A stretch of 64,000 bases of DNA from the NCBI RefSeq assembly GCF_000365425.1, contig NZ_AQOV01000002.1, forward strand, positions 310,001 to 374,000. The letters run 5' to 3'. A program made the position numbers and the translations under genes. This document shows, in pieces, positions 35,739 through 46,875 of the stretch. This DNA is from Methylomonas sp. MK1. GTDB taxonomy: Bacteria > Pseudomonadota > Gammaproteobacteria > Methylococcales > Methylomonadaceae. How positions within the stretch are numbered: position 1 is the first letter of the stretch; each line of letters opens with the position of its first letter. A model generated the notes under the pieces. The model searched no databases, was not told the DNA's origin, and saw nothing but the letters and a program-made list of their open reading frames with translations.

Positions 35739-38700
35739 TCAGCGAAGACCAACTGGAACAGCTTTGCCTCGATTGGTTTCAATCCATTGGCTATAGCTAC
35801 GCCAATGGTTATGACATTGCGCCCGATGCTGAGCATCCAGAACGGGTCGATTACCGGCAAGTAGAGTTATTTGACCGTTTACTGAGTCAACTGCAAAAAA
35901 TCAACCCGCATATTCCGCTCGATGTACTGGAGCGCGTCTCCCAGCAAATCGCCAAACCGGAATCGCCGGTGTTAATCAAAAGCAACCATGTGTTTCATCG
36001 CCTGTTATTAGAGGGCGTGAAAGTTGATTTTAAAATCGACGGCGAAGAGAAAACCGATTACGTGGCATTGCTGGATTTTGCCACGGTCAGCAATAACCAG
36101 TTTTTGGTGGTGAATCAATACACGATTGCAGGCAGCAAGGGCCATCGCCGCCCGGATGTGGTGGTGTTTGTGAATGGCTTGCCGTTGGCGGTGCTGGAGC
36201 TGAAAAATCCGGTAGACCTTAACGCCGATATTTGGGCGGCATATCAGCAGTTGCAAACTTATAAGGATGAAATTAGCGATTTATTCATCTTTAACGCGGC
36301 ACTGGTCGTTAGCGATGGTTTGCATGCGCGGGTGGGGTCGCTGACCGCCAATAAAGAGCGGTTTTTGCCGTGGCGCACACTGGCAAATGAAGACGACAAG
36401 CCGCTGTTTGAATATCGTTTGGAAACCTTGGTGAAGGGCTTTTTTCAGCCGGAATTGTTTTTAGATTATCTGCATTACTTTATTTTGTTTGAGCAGGACG
36501 ACGGCCAATTGATTAAAAAGATTGCCGGTTATCATCAGTTTCATGCTGTGCGCGAGGCGGTAAAAGCCACGGTCATAGCTGCGCAGCAGATAGACGACCG
36601 TTCAGCCGAGCCCCGCGCGGATTATGCACAGCGGGTGGTGCCGGGTTCTGGGAAAGCGGGAGTGGTGTGGCATACCCAGGGTTCGGGCAAGTCGATTTCG
36701 ATGGTGTGTTATGCCAGTAAATTATTGGCGCAGCCGGAAATGAATAATCCCACCATCGTGGTAGTGACCGATAGAAACGATTTGGACGGCCAGCTGTTTA
36801 ATACCTTCAGCATGGCAGTCGAAACGTTGAAACAAACCCCGGTGCAGGCCGGTGATCGTGATGATTTGCGCGAGATGTTGGCCGCACGCCAAGCGGGTGG
36901 GATTATTTTTACCACCATCCAAAAGTTTGCCTTGCTGGCCGATGAAACCAGTCATCCGGTATTAAGCAATCGCCACAATATCGTGGTGATTAGCGATGAA
37001 GCGCACCGCAGCCAATATGGCGATAAAGCCAAGCTAAATGCCAAAGGCCAATATACCTTTGGTTATTCCAAGCATTTGCGCGATGCCTTGCCCAGCGCCA
37101 GTTTTATCGGCTTTACCGGTACACCGATTGCCGCGCAAGATAAAGATACGCGCGCGGTGTTTGGCGATTATGTGTCGATTTACGATATTCAAGACGCGGT
37201 GGATGATGGCGCGACGGTGCCGATTTATTATGAATCGCGCCTGGCCAAGCTGGACATCAACACGGCAGACATCGAAGCCTTGAATGCGGAAGTGGACGAA
37301 GTCATCGAGGATGAAGAAGACATCGCCAGCCGCGAAAATACCAAATCTAAATGGGCGGCCTTGGAAAAGCTGGTGGGGAGTGCGCCGCGCGTGGAGCAGG
37401 TGGCTAAGGATTTGGTGTGTCATTTTGCAACCCGCGTTGCCAGTATGCCCGGCAAGGCCATGATTGTGTGCATGAGCCGGGATATTTGCGTGGAGCTGTA
37501 TAACGCCATTGTGGCGCTTAAGCCCGAATGGCACGATGCCGACCCCAACAAGGGGGCGATCAAAATTGTGATGACCGGTTCGGCCTCTGACCATGCCAAG
37601 CTTCAGGCGCATATTTACAGCAAAACCACTAAAAAGCTGTTTGAAAAGCGATTTAAAGACAGTAACGACCCGCTGCAATTGGTGATTGTGCGCGATATGT
37701 GGCTGACGGGTTTTGATGCGCCGTGTTGCCATACCATGTATATCGACAAGCCGATGAAAGGCCACAACCTGATGCAAGCCATTGCACGGGTGAATCGGGT
37801 GTTTAAAGACAAGCCCGGCGGCTTGGTGGTGGACTATATCGGCATTGCCAGCGAGCTGAAGCAGGCGCTGAAAACCTACACCGATTCCAAAGGCAAAGGC
37901 GCACCCACGCTGGATACCCATGAGGCCTATGCACTGCTACTCGAAAAACTGGATATAGTGCATGGCATGATGCAGGGCTTTGATTACAGTGCCTTTGCCA
38001 CCCAGGCTTTGCAGTTATTGCCGGGCGCGATGAATCATATTTTGAGTTTGCAAGGCAGTAATGGTGAGTTAGACGGTAAAAAGCGTTTTTTCGAGGTAAT
38101 GACCTTATTAGTCAAAGCGTATAGCTTATGCAGCACGCTGGATGAAGTCGCCCCGCTTAAAATGGAAATTGCCTTTTTAAGCGCGGTGAAAGCCTCGTTA
38201 ACTAAAAACACCACAGTGGATAAACGCTTAAGTGATGAAGAGAAAAACTCGGCGCTAAAGCAGATCATTGATAACGCGATTGTCGCCGATGGCGTTGATG
38301 ATATTTTTAGCTTGGTGGGTTTGGACAAGCCCAATATTGGCTTGCTGTCGCCAGAATTTATGGATGATGTCGCCCAACTGAAGGAAAAAAATCTGGCGGT
38401 GGATTTGCTGGAACGTTTGCTGCGCGATGAAGTGAACGCGCGGATGAAAACCGATGTAGTATCCGAGAAAAAATACTCTGAGCGCATTCTGGAGTCTTTG
38501 CGCAAATACCACAACCGCGCCATCGAAACCGCTCAGGTAATTGAAGAGCTGATTGCGATTGCCAAAGACATGCAGGCGGATTTGGCGCAAGCGGAAAAAC
38601 TGGGTTTAAATCCGGACGAAATCGCCTTTTACCGGGCCTTGATTCAAAATGAATCGGCCGTGCGGGAATTGGGTGATAACAACCTGCGCGAACTGGCGAA

Positions 38701-38893
38701 ATATATTACTGAGCAATTACGCAATAGCACGACGGTCGATTGGGCCAAACGCGATAGCGTGCGGGCCCGATTGCGGAATCTGGTCAGAAGGGCTTTGCGG
38801 CGCTGGAAGTATCCACCCGATAAAGCCGACGAAGCGGTTGAGTTGTGTCTAAAGCAAGCCGAGGTACTCAGTGAGGCTTGGAGTGTGGGCTAA
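35735..38893 (+). CDS. hsdR: type I restriction enzyme endonuclease subunit HsdR
   Basis: HsdR cleaves unmodified DNA after ATP-driven translocation. The 1052-residue protein has an N-terminal nuclease domain ([18 protein letters not shown], the D...ExK core), helicase motifs I ([12 protein letters not shown]), II ([13 protein letters not shown]), III (FIGFTGTP), and later [21 protein letters not shown] (motif VI), with a C-terminal helical HsdM-binding part. The ATG at 35735 forms ATGA with the ATPase stop; one at 35729 is also possible. No frameshift is seen, so the system looks complete. Confidence 0.95.
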   Translation: MISEDQLEQLCLDWFQSIGYSYANGYDIAPDAEHPERVDYRQVELFDRLLSQLQKINPHIPLDVLERVSQQIAKPESPVLIKSNHVFHRLLLEGVKVDFKIDGEEKTDYVALLDFATVSNNQFLVVNQYTIAGSKGHRRPDVVVFVNGLPLAVLELKNPVDLNADIWAAYQQLQTYKDEISDLFIFNAALVVSDGLHARVGSLTANKERFLPWRTLANEDDKPLFEYRLETLVKGFFQPELFLDYLHYFILFEQDDGQLIKKIAGYHQFHAVREAVKATVIAAQQIDDRSAEPRADYAQRVVPGSGKAGVVWHTQGSGKSISMVCYASKLLAQPEMNNPTIVVVTDRNDLDGQLFNTFSMAVETLKQTPVQAGDRDDLREMLAARQAGGIIFTTIQKFALLADETSHPVLSNRHNIVVISDEAHRSQYGDKAKLNAKGQYTFGYSKHLRDALPSASFIGFTGTPIAAQDKDTRAVFGDYVSIYDIQDAVDDGATVPIYYESRLAKLDINTADIEALNAEVDEVIEDEEDIASRENTKSKWAALEKLVGSAPRVEQVAKDLVCHFATRVASMPGKAMIVCMSRDICVELYNAIVALKPEWHDADPNKGAIKIVMTGSASDHAKLQAHIYSKTTKKLFEKRFKDSNDPLQLVIVRDMWLTGFDAPCCHTMYIDKPMKGHNLMQAIARVNRVFKDKPGGLVVDYIGIASELKQALKTYTDSKGKGAPTLDTHEAYALLLEKLDIVHGMMQGFDYSAFATQALQLLPGAMNHILSLQGSNGELDGKKRFFEVMTLLVKAYSLCSTLDEVAPLKMEIAFLSAVKASLTKNTTVDKRLSDEEKNSALKQIIDNAIVADGVDDIFSLVGLDKPNIGLLSPEFMDDVAQLKEKNLAVDLLERLLRDEVNARMKTDVVSEKKYSERILESLRKYHNRAIETAQVIEELIAIAKDMQADLAQAEKLGLNPDEIAFYRALIQNESAVRELGDNNLRELAKYITEQLRNSTTVDWAKRDSVRARLRNLVRRALRRWKYPPDKADEAVELCLKQAEVLSEAWSVG

Positions 38894-39098
38894 TAAGCCA
38901 CCGAATGGATTTCGGTACCTGGCCCTGGTCAACTCGCTGTCGATTTTGAGTCAACTTGGTGCGTATTTTTGTGAACTCCAACGGGAAGTTCGTCCTTTTG
39001 GTGCGTCGCGCCTCTATTTGGCTTGGGCGGCATTGAGCAATATCGCTGGCGAGAAAATTGCTGGCAAATCGGCATGTCTCAACTGAAGGCGCATCAAA

Positions 39099-40271
39099 AT
39101 GTCCGTATTGCTGATTAACTCGTTTCTCGGTCGCTTCAAGCTAAAAAGTAAATTTGCGCTGATATTTACGCTGATTGTTTTGGCCGGCGTGCTGACCCTG
39201 ATTATGCTCGTCGATGCGGGTCTGTCAATTTCCGGGTCACAATGGCTGGTGATAGTCTCCGCTAATCTGGCTTGGATAGTGGCGTTGTTAGCAATGTATT
39301 CTTCCCTATCGGGTGCGATTGCGGCATTGATCGGCGCACACAGGCAGTTAGAGCTTGGCAACTTCAATATGCGTCTGCAGCTTACCGGTCAGGATGAGCT
39401 GTCGCAGTTGTATAGCGGTTTTAACGAAACCGCCAAAGCGTTGGGCCGGCGCCTAGGCGATGTGCATGCGTCTATTCAAGAAGTGACCTATGCCGCCGAC
39501 CAACTCAACCAGGGTGCCGGTTTCGTCGCCGAAAAACTCGATAACCAACGCGAAAGAACCACGATGATGGCGGCGGCCATTGAACAAATGTCAGCCAGTA
39601 TCATGGGCGTGGCGGGGCAATGCCGGGACGCTGAAAAAATATCGTCGACCACGCAGCAGCTTTCCCAGCAAGGCCATCGCGCCATCGAAAGCTTTATTGC
39701 CGATATGAAGGCGTTGTTCGGCGAAATTCAGGACTTGGCTCAATTGATGCAGAATCTAGAATTGCATTCACAGCAGGTTGCCAGTATCTCGGAAGTGATT
39801 AAAGCCATTTCCGATCAGACCAACCTTCTGGCTCTGAATGCGGCGATAGAAGCCGCACGAGCCGGGGAATACGGTCGCGGCTTTGCCGTGGTGGCCGACG
39901 AAGTTCGCTCGCTGGCGCAACGGGTGCGGCAATCGGCCGAGGAAATAACCGGTACCACCGAAGCCGTCAGGGAAAAAATTTATCTGGCCGCGCAGTCCAT
40001 CGCCGCCACTCGGGATCAAACGGAAAAAGGCATTGACAAAGCCTTCGAAGTTGAACAATCGCTGGCCGAGATTCGGCAGTATGCGGATCAAGCCTTAAAT
40101 AACGTAACGATGATAGCAACCAGCGCCGAACAGCAAACCCAGGTAAGCCAGGAAATCGGCCGCAACATCGAGACGATTGCTCAAAGCGTTGAACAAAACA
40201 GCAATGCGGCCCAGGAATCAGCGGAAATAGCCAGGCATTTGGCTAAATTGGCGCAAATCGTCGCTCATTAA
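39099..40271 (+). CDS. methyl-accepting chemotaxis-type protein without a periplasmic domain
   Basis: The 390-residue protein has two close N-terminal transmembrane helices (about 19-39 and 47-70). With almost no residues between them, a periplasmic sensor is missing. A HAMP-like region follows, and then a signalling domain with the conserved hairpin tip ([38 protein letters not shown]). It should control a CheA/CheW complex encoded elsewhere. The next gene, 22 bases on, encodes a separate NIT-like sensor protein that might supply the missing input. Confidence 0.88.
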   Translation: MSVLLINSFLGRFKLKSKFALIFTLIVLAGVLTLIMLVDAGLSISGSQWLVIVSANLAWIVALLAMYSSLSGAIAALIGAHRQLELGNFNMRLQLTGQDELSQLYSGFNETAKALGRRLGDVHASIQEVTYAADQLNQGAGFVAEKLDNQRERTTMMAAAIEQMSASIMGVAGQCRDAEKISSTTQQLSQQGHRAIESFIADMKALFGEIQDLAQLMQNLELHSQQVASISEVIKAISDQTNLLALNAAIEAARAGEYGRGFAVVADEVRSLAQRVRQSAEEITGTTEAVREKIYLAAQSIAATRDQTEKGIDKAFEVEQSLAEIRQYADQALNNVTMIATSAEQQTQVSQEIGRNIETIAQSVEQNSNAAQESAEIARHLAKLAQIVAH

Positions 40272-40293
40272 CCAATATAAAGGGGAATTAGAC

Positions 40294-41274
40294 GTGCCCG
40301 ATTATGTTTCTGAATTGTTTTTATTGGCGGCGGTGATCGCCAGTACTGCTGCATTTATGTGCTACAAAAATCGCCAGACGCGCCTTGACCATCTACGTGG
40401 GCAATTGCATAGTCTGGAAATCACCGGCGCTTTGAAAAACCTATTGACGCAGATACAACAACATCGCGGCATGGTGAGCGCTTATTTGAACGGCGATCTG
40501 AGCTTTAAATATAAAATCGCGGTCTTGCAATCCGGCATTGATCGGCAGCTCGATCAACTCTCTGGGCAGTTCAAGCGGTCGCCGGAATCGTGTCAGTCGT
40601 TCGTTGACATTCGCGATGCCTGGAAGCAACTACACCCTTCCGCGTTGCATCTGACCAAGGAAGTAAGTTTCGAACGGCACTGTTTATTGGCCGGTACTAT
40701 TCTCAATTTGATAAGAGATATAGCGGAGCATAGCCAATTACATCAGGAAAGTATTTGTCCGTTCAGCTTTATAGAAATTCTATGGCATCTATTGCCGGAT
40801 ACCGCGGAGGCGATAGGTCAGGCACGCGCTATCGGCACCGGCGTGGCCGCGGCTGGCCGCTGTCGGATCACTGATAGGATCAAGCTGGGTTTTCTGATTA
40901 CGCGTATCCGCCAGGCCATCGAACGGGTTGAAGCCGGCATGGGCAACGCCGATATATCCATGGTTGCCGATAACCGCTTTCAGCAGTCTTCGGCTGCGGT
41001 TCATGTGCACATTACCAGTTTAATTGGCCATATCGAACAAAAATTGCTGACTGTGGATAAGCCGGCGATCGATCCGGTGGCCTTCTTTGACACCGCCACG
41101 GGGACATTGAACAGTATTTTTGCTCTTTACGATCAGGGCGAAGTGATTACAAGCCATGCCTTGCAAAACCAACTGGCAAGTGCCAGACGTAGTAGCAATC
41201 AGTCTTTCGCTATCGTGTTGGTAAGCTTGGTTTTTTTACTGGCTTCGTTGGTTTTGAAGCATGGGGTTTCTTAA
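40294..41274 (+). CDS. membrane protein with nitrate/nitrite-sensor (NIT)-like domain
   Basis: The 326-residue protein has a helix at about 5-23 and another at about 302-321 enclosing a mainly helical domain. The segment LLTQIQQHRGMVSAYLNGD matches the start of NIT domains, which sense nitrate or nitrite in receptors and kinases. There is no kinase, HAMP or output domain. The GTG start at 40294 has AGGGGAA upstream. It directly follows the sensor-less chemoreceptor and probably acts with it. Confidence 0.6.
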   Translation: MPDYVSELFLLAAVIASTAAFMCYKNRQTRLDHLRGQLHSLEITGALKNLLTQIQQHRGMVSAYLNGDLSFKYKIAVLQSGIDRQLDQLSGQFKRSPESCQSFVDIRDAWKQLHPSALHLTKEVSFERHCLLAGTILNLIRDIAEHSQLHQESICPFSFIEILWHLLPDTAEAIGQARAIGTGVAAAGRCRITDRIKLGFLITRIRQAIERVEAGMGNADISMVADNRFQQSSAAVHVHITSLIGHIEQKLLTVDKPAIDPVAFFDTATGTLNSIFALYDQGEVITSHALQNQLASARRSSNQSFAIVLVSLVFLLASLVLKHGVS

Positions 41275-41596
41275 TCAGCGAGATCAAAAATCACGCTTTC
41301 GATGGAGGCAATTTAATTTTGAGGGATGCTGTAGTACTAAATGAGAGGCATCATTTCGAATTTGTTTGATTACATTAAACAGTCTACGCCCACTTTTTTA
41401 GGCAAGAATTCTGGAAAAGTCAGGATGTCAGCGCGATTGGCTAAGCTAAGCTAGGCAAGACCCGTTTGTTGCGCTATGGTTAATGCCCGCTTCCTCCGGC
41501 CCAATAGCTTCGTCTAGCGGGTTGGCCGAATAGCACTAAGCAATTATCAGTCGTCGCTAACCTAAACATCTAAGTCCATCCCCATTCCTCGACACA
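41275..41596. other. intergenic region before helicase gene
   Basis: This 322-base gap is of even composition. I see no gene, repeat or terminator-like hairpin. The helicase start has no clear Shine-Dalgarno sequence (ATTCCTCGACACA precedes ATG), so its promoter and leader lie here but are not identified. Confidence 0.4.
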
Positions 41597-44500
41597 ATGG
41601 CTCAACCACCCGACAGAATTCGAGCCAAGTGCCTTTGCATCGACATAGAAACCGCGCGGCAGGATAGCTTAAAGCTGCGGGAGATTGGTGCGTATCGCCC
41701 GGACACCGATGCCCGCTTGCGCTTATCAGGTAAAGCTGCCGACTTGCGGCAAAAGCTGGATCAGATCAGCGAAGGCGCGGCGTTTGTGTTGGGGCATAAC
41801 GTGATTGCCTTCGATCAACCGGCTCTATCGGTATTGCATCCGGATTTGGTGCTGCATCGTTTGCCCTTGGTCGATACGCTGGAACTGTCGCCGGTGGCTT
41901 TTCCTCAAAATCCCTATCACCGCCTGGTGAAGGACTACAAACTCTGTACCACCACCCGCAACGATCCGGTTCGGGACGCGGAACTGGCTTACGAGCTGTT
42001 TCTGGATCAGGCTGGCGCCTTGCGACAGCGGGTGGCCGATCAGCCTGACGAAGCGCTGTGTCTGCATTTTTTATTGGCGCCGGAAAACGGAAAGGGCGTG
42101 GCGAATTTTTTTGCCAGCTTGCGCGCCGCGTTGCGGCCTTCCTTGCCTGATGCCCAAGCAGCCTGGCAACGAGCTACCGAGGGTAAGGCGTGCCGCGCTG
42201 GGCAGCTACAAATCGTCAATCACTATTTGCCCGATCCTGCTTGGCATAAGTCTTTGGCTTATGTGCTGGCCTGGCTGCGAGTAGCGGGCGGCAATTCGGT
42301 GTTACCGCCCTGGGTGAGTTTGTCCTTCCCGAAAACGCGGGAGTTAATCGCGACCTTGCGCGATGTGCCTTGTGGCGATGCCGAGTGCGACTGGTGTCGG
42401 GAGCAGCATGATCTGTCGCAATTGTTGCCGCGCTATTTTCCTGGCATCACCCAGTTCCGGCAGACGCCGACTACCGAGGACGGTCAGTCCTTGCAACAAG
42501 TCATCGTCGAACACGGCTTTGCCGGCACTCCGACCCTGGCGATTCTGCCAACTGGCGGCGGCAAGTCCTTGTGTTATCAATTGCCGGCGCTGGCGCGTTT
42601 TTATCGCAACGGCAGCCTGACGGTGATTGTCTCGCCGCTGCAATCCTTGATGAAGGATCAGGTGGATAACCTGGAAGCGCGGGGCATCACCTGCGCCGGC
42701 TACATCAACAGTCTGCTGAATCCACTGGAACGGCAGGTGATGCTGGATAAGTTGCGCTTGGGCGATTTGGGTTTGATCTTTGTCGCGCCGGAACAATTTC
42801 GCAGCAGCGCATTTGCCAAAGCCTTACAGCATCGTGAAGTCGGCGCTTGGGTATTCGACGAAGCGCATTGTTTATCCAAATGGGGTCATGATTTTCGGCC
42901 GGATTATTTGTACGTGTCGCGTTTTATAAAAACCCGGCAAAAGGATAAGCCGTCACCGGTGTTTTGTTTTACCGCCACCGCCAAGCCGGATGTGGTGCAA
43001 GACATTGTGGAGCATTTTCGCAAGCGCCTGGGTATTACGCTGGCGTGTTTGACCGGCGGCGTCAGCCGCGAAAACCTGCTGTACGAAGTACACGCGGTGC
43101 CGGCCCAAGCCAAATACCCGGAAGTGCTGCGTTTGCTGGAGCAAAGCTTGCGCGACGAGGGCGGTGCCATCGTGTTCTGCGCCCGGCAGAAAACCGTGGA
43201 GGAAACGGCCGAATTTTTGAAACAGGCCGGTGTGGATTGCGGCTATTTTCACGGCGGTATGCAGCCCGAGCAAAAGCGTCAGGTGCAGGAAGCTTTTATC
43301 GCCGGCGAGCTTCGGGTAATCGCCGCCACCAATGCCTTTGGTATGGGCGTGGATAAGGCCGACGTGCGCTTGGTGATTCATTTGGATACGCCGGGCTCGC
43401 TGGAAAACTATTTGCAGGAAGCCGGTCGGGCCGGTCGTGATCAAGATCCTGCGCGTTGTGTGTTGCTGTATGACGATGCCGACCTGGATGTGCAGTTTCG
43501 CTTGCTGCGTAATTCCAAGCTGACGCAACACGATATTTCCGCGATTTTAAAAGCGCTGCGCAGCATCGAGCGCAAAGACCGCAGCGAAGGTTCGGTGGTA
43601 GTCACCAGCGGCGAAATATTGCTGGAGATTCCGGACAAGCACGGCATCGATCCCGACGCCGCCGATGCCGACACCAAAGTCCGCATTGCGGTGGCCTGGC
43701 TGGAAGAAGCGCGCTTGCTGGAGCGTCAGGAAAATCATACCCGGGTGTTTCCGGGTAGCTTGCAGGTTGCCAGTCTCGAAGAAGCCCAGGTTTTGCTGCA
43801 GAAAAAGCTGGGTCCGAATACCAATATCGAGCCTTATATGGCGCTGTTGTCGCAGTTATTTTACAGCGAAGACGACGAAGGCATTAGTACCGACGACTTG
43901 ATGTTGGCTACCGGCCGCAACTCTCACGAAGTGCAGAGCATGTTACGGGAGTTGGATCGTTTTAAGCTGGTCTCCAACGATACCGAAATCGGCGTGACCC
44001 TGTACCGCGATCCCGACACGGTCGATAGGCTGGCGGACTTGCGCAAGCTGGAAGACGCCTTGATCGCCAGCATGCGCGAGGCCGCGCCCGATGCCGACCA
44101 AGAGCAATGGCAGATTCTGAATGTGCGACGGCTCTGCGATACCTTGCGGCGCGATGCCGGCGTGGAATTGACGCCGGACAAATTGACCCGCTTGATGAAA
44201 TCGTTTGCCGAAGCCTTTGGCGATAGTAGCAGCCAGCGTGGTTTTTTCGCGTTGCGTCCGTTCGGTCAGGATAACCGCTATCTTAAATTGCTGCGTAGCT
44301 GGCAGGACATCGACCTGATTCGGCACAAACGCATGCGGCTGGCTCAGGCCTTGCTGAATTATTTTCTAGCACAACGCCAAGGCAATAATTTGCTCGTCAC
44401 CTGCAAGCAAGGCGATTTGGAGGTGGCTTTGCAAGCCGATCTGACTTTGCAGGATCTGGAGGTGCGTGATTGGCAGGTGGCTTTGGCAGCAGCGCTAATC

Positions 44501-46759
44501 TATCTGGACAGCAATGAAGTTTTGCATCTGGCACGCGGCAAGGCAGTATTTCGGGCGGCGATGAGTATCCAGCTCAATGCCGAAGCCCGGCGCCGACAGT
44601 TTAAAAAATCCGATTACGCCGAACTGGCTTTGCACTACAAGGACAAGATTATCCAGGTCCATGTGATGGCGGAATACGCCCGGCTGGCGCTGGGCAAGAT
44701 TCAGGCGGCGATGGCATTTATCGTCGATTACTTTGCCATGGACAGACCCGAATTCGTGCGCCGCTATTTTGCAGGCCGCCAGGATATTCTGGAAATGGCC
44801 ACCACCGAAGCCGCGCATCGGCGCATTCTCACCGATCTGCAAAATCCCGATCAGCAAGCCATCGTTGCTGCGCCGCCCGAGGGTAGTCAGTTGGTGTTGG
44901 CCGGCCCCGGTTCCGGTAAGACCAAGGTCATCGTGCATCGGGTGGCCTGGTTGCTGCGCGAATGCATGGTGTTGCCGGAAGATATTATGGTGCTGAGTTA
45001 CAACCGCTCGGCGGCGCTTGAAATTCGCAAACGCTTGTGGGCCTTGATTGGTGCCGATGCCTCCGGCGTCACGGTGCAAACCTTGCACGGCTTGGCAATG
45101 CGCTTGACCGGCACCAGTTATGCGGTGGCTGCCGAACATGGTGAGAGCGTTGATTTTTCAGCGGTGATCAAAAACGCCACCGCGCTGTTAAAACAAGCGG
45201 AGCAGGGCGACGAACTTGGGCCGGGCATCCAACGTGACCGCTTGCTGTCCGGTTTGCGTTATTTATTGGTTGACGAATATCAGGACATCAACGCCGAGCA
45301 TTACGAGCTAATCAGCGCGCTGGCCGGTAGAGCCATCAATAGCGAGGACGATAAATTGTCCTTGTTGGCGGTGGGTGACGATGATCAAAACATCTATGCT
45401 TTTGGCGGCGCGAATGTGCGTTTCATCAAACAGTTTGCCGTGGACTATCAGGCAAAAACCTACTACCTGATCGAAAATTACCGCTCCACGGCGCAGATCA
45501 TCCATTGCGCGAACCGGGTGATTGCCCCGGCGCGGGAGCGGATGAAAACCCAGCATGCAATCCAAATCAATTACGCGCGCAGGGATGTGGTGGATGGTGG
45601 CGAATTTGCCGAGCTGGATAGTTTGACTCAAGGCCGCGTGCATATTCTGGAAACGCCAGCGTCGTTGGATGGCGAAGTCCAGGTGGCGTCGGTCGAGCTG
45701 TTAAGGCTGAACACCTTGGCAAACGCGGGCCAAGTCAGCCATTGGGGCCGGTTTGCGGTGATTGCTAGACATTGGGACACGCTGGAGCCGCTGGCAGAAT
45801 TGTGTCGGTTGCTAGGCATTCCGGTAAGGCTGATGCGCGACGATTATTTGCTGAATTTGCATGCCACTAGGGAAGGCCATAGTTTGCTGGCCCTGTTGAA
45901 TAAGCAAAGGCGAACGGCCCGCAAACCAAGGGTGTTGCTGCGTTGGGGATCGTTGTCGCGCTGGTTCAAACGCCGCTATCGGCAAAATGTGAATGAGCTG
46001 ATCGAACATCCTTATCTAGCCATGCTGGCGCAATTCATCATCGCCGCCGAGGTCGCCGCGCCGGGTTGCCAGCAGGTGGTCAGCAACCTTGTCGATGCAC
46101 TCTACGAATTCGGTTTCGGCAGCCAGTCCGGTGAAAACGACAGCCGGCATGCGCCGCTACTCTTATTGACGGCGCATCGTGCCAAGGGCTTGGAGTTTGA
46201 TCATGTCCTGATTCTGGATGGTGGTGGCTGGCAGCAAGCAAGCGACGAGGAGCGGCGGCTGTTTTATGTAGCGATGACGCGCGCCCGCAAAACCCTAACT
46301 TTGTGCGCCAAGCAGGGCGGGCGGCATGCTTTTGTCAGAGACTGCGAAGCGCTTTGCGTTAAAACCCAACCGCAACACGCGTTGGAGTTTCAGCGGCTGG
46401 GGCAACGCACTTGGACGGCGGATCTTGGGCAAATCGTGTTGTCTTGGCCCGGCTACTTTCCTCCCGGTAAGCCGATCCACCGGGCGATTGCCGCGTTGGA
46501 TGTGGGTAGCGAGTTGATTTTGCGGGCCAGAAGCGATGGGCAAGCTGGTTGGGAGATAGCCGATTTAAATGGCATGGCAGTTACCCGGATGGCACAGGCT
46601 TTTGCGCCGCCAAAAGGCGACATCGTTAAGGTGCGGGTTGCTGCCATTTCGGTTAGACATAGAACCGCCGTGAATACCGAAAATTTGCGTTGCGAGCATT
46701 GGGAAGTGGTGTTGCCGGAAATTCTATATTTGCCGAGTTCAAATGTCGGAAAGACCTAA
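41597..46759 (+). CDS. exonuclease-RecQ-UvrD fusion helicase
   Basis: The 1720-residue protein fuses three units. Residues 1-170 look like a DEDD 3'-5' exonuclease (CLCIDIETA, GHNVIAFD, VRDAELAYELF). A cysteine cluster (CGDAECDWC near 256-264) may bind zinc. Residues about 300-660 are a RecQ helicase (PTGGGKSLCYQLP; VFDEAHCLSKWGHDFRPDY; YLQEAGRAGRDQDP). Residues about 1090-1600 are a UvrD-like helicase (LVLAGPGSGKTKV; LLVDEYQDINAEHY; LFYVAMTRARKTL). No stop or frameshift interrupts it. It is probably a DNA repair or defence nuclease-helicase; the start at 41597 is the first ATG of the frame. Confidence 0.88.
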   Translation: MAQPPDRIRAKCLCIDIETARQDSLKLREIGAYRPDTDARLRLSGKAADLRQKLDQISEGAAFVLGHNVIAFDQPALSVLHPDLVLHRLPLVDTLELSPVAFPQNPYHRLVKDYKLCTTTRNDPVRDAELAYELFLDQAGALRQRVADQPDEALCLHFLLAPENGKGVANFFASLRAALRPSLPDAQAAWQRATEGKACRAGQLQIVNHYLPDPAWHKSLAYVLAWLRVAGGNSVLPPWVSLSFPKTRELIATLRDVPCGDAECDWCREQHDLSQLLPRYFPGITQFRQTPTTEDGQSLQQVIVEHGFAGTPTLAILPTGGGKSLCYQLPALARFYRNGSLTVIVSPLQSLMKDQVDNLEARGITCAGYINSLLNPLERQVMLDKLRLGDLGLIFVAPEQFRSSAFAKALQHREVGAWVFDEAHCLSKWGHDFRPDYLYVSRFIKTRQKDKPSPVFCFTATAKPDVVQDIVEHFRKRLGITLACLTGGVSRENLLYEVHAVPAQAKYPEVLRLLEQSLRDEGGAIVFCARQKTVEETAEFLKQAGVDCGYFHGGMQPEQKRQVQEAFIAGELRVIAATNAFGMGVDKADVRLVIHLDTPGSLENYLQEAGRAGRDQDPARCVLLYDDADLDVQFRLLRNSKLTQHDISAILKALRSIERKDRSEGSVVVTSGEILLEIPDKHGIDPDAADADTKVRIAVAWLEEARLLERQENHTRVFPGSLQVASLEEAQVLLQKKLGPNTNIEPYMALLSQLFYSEDDEGISTDDLMLATGRNSHEVQSMLRELDRFKLVSNDTEIGVTLYRDPDTVDRLADLRKLEDALIASMREAAPDADQEQWQILNVRRLCDTLRRDAGVELTPDKLTRLMKSFAEAFGDSSSQRGFFALRPFGQDNRYLKLLRSWQDIDLIRHKRMRLAQALLNYFLAQRQGNNLLVTCKQGDLEVALQADLTLQDLEVRDWQVALAAALIYLDSNEVLHLARGKAVFRAAMSIQLNAEARRRQFKKSDYAELALHYKDKIIQVHVMAEYARLALGKIQAAMAFIVDYFAMDRPEFVRRYFAGRQDILEMATTEAAHRRILTDLQNPDQQAIVAAPPEGSQLVLAGPGSGKTKVIVHRVAWLLRECMVLPEDIMVLSYNRSAALEIRKRLWALIGADASGVTVQTLHGLAMRLTGTSYAVAAEHGESVDFSAVIKNATALLKQAEQGDELGPGIQRDRLLSGLRYLLVDEYQDINAEHYELISALAGRAINSEDDKLSLLAVGDDDQNIYAFGGANVRFIKQFAVDYQAKTYYLIENYRSTAQIIHCANRVIAPARERMKTQHAIQINYARRDVVDGGEFAELDSLTQGRVHILETPASLDGEVQVASVELLRLNTLANAGQVSHWGRFAVIARHWDTLEPLAELCRLLGIPVRLMRDDYLLNLHATREGHSLLALLNKQRRTARKPRVLLRWGSLSRWFKRRYRQNVNELIEHPYLAMLAQFIIAAEVAAPGCQQVVSNLVDALYEFGFGSQSGENDSRHAPLLLLTAHRAKGLEFDHVLILDGGGWQQASDEERRLFYVAMTRARKTLTLCAKQGGRHAFVRDCEALCVKTQPQHALEFQRLGQRTWTADLGQIVLSWPGYFPPGKPIHRAIAALDVGSELILRARSDGQAGWEIADLNGMAVTRMAQAFAPPKGDIVKVRVAAISVRHRTAVNTENLRCEHWEVVLPEILYLPSSNVGKT

Positions 46760-46780
46760 ATTTTTCGGCACCGATTTCTT

Positions 46781-46847
46781 CGTTCCCGCGTATGCGGGAA
46801 TCCAGGAAAGCCAAAATTCTGGATCCCCGCTTGCGCGGGGATGACGA
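46781..46847 (+). repeat. intergenic palindromic repeat (TTCCCGC...GCGGGAA type)
   Basis: CGTTCCCGCGTATGCGGGAA starts the unit and GGATCCCCGCTTGCGCGGGG near its end forms a second hairpin. AATCCAG and CTGGAT make the two halves an inverted pair. Such units are scattered in many proteobacterial genomes between genes. Here it lies between the helicase and gatB ends and could double as a terminator. Confidence 0.8.
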
Positions 46848-46875
46848 TAAATTCAGTGATTGGGAGGTGGCAGAC

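Noticed and set aside
29772..38893. att-flanked integrative element at ssrA
   Set aside because: No copy of the ssrA 3' end and no integrase seen in the window, so only an island is suggested.
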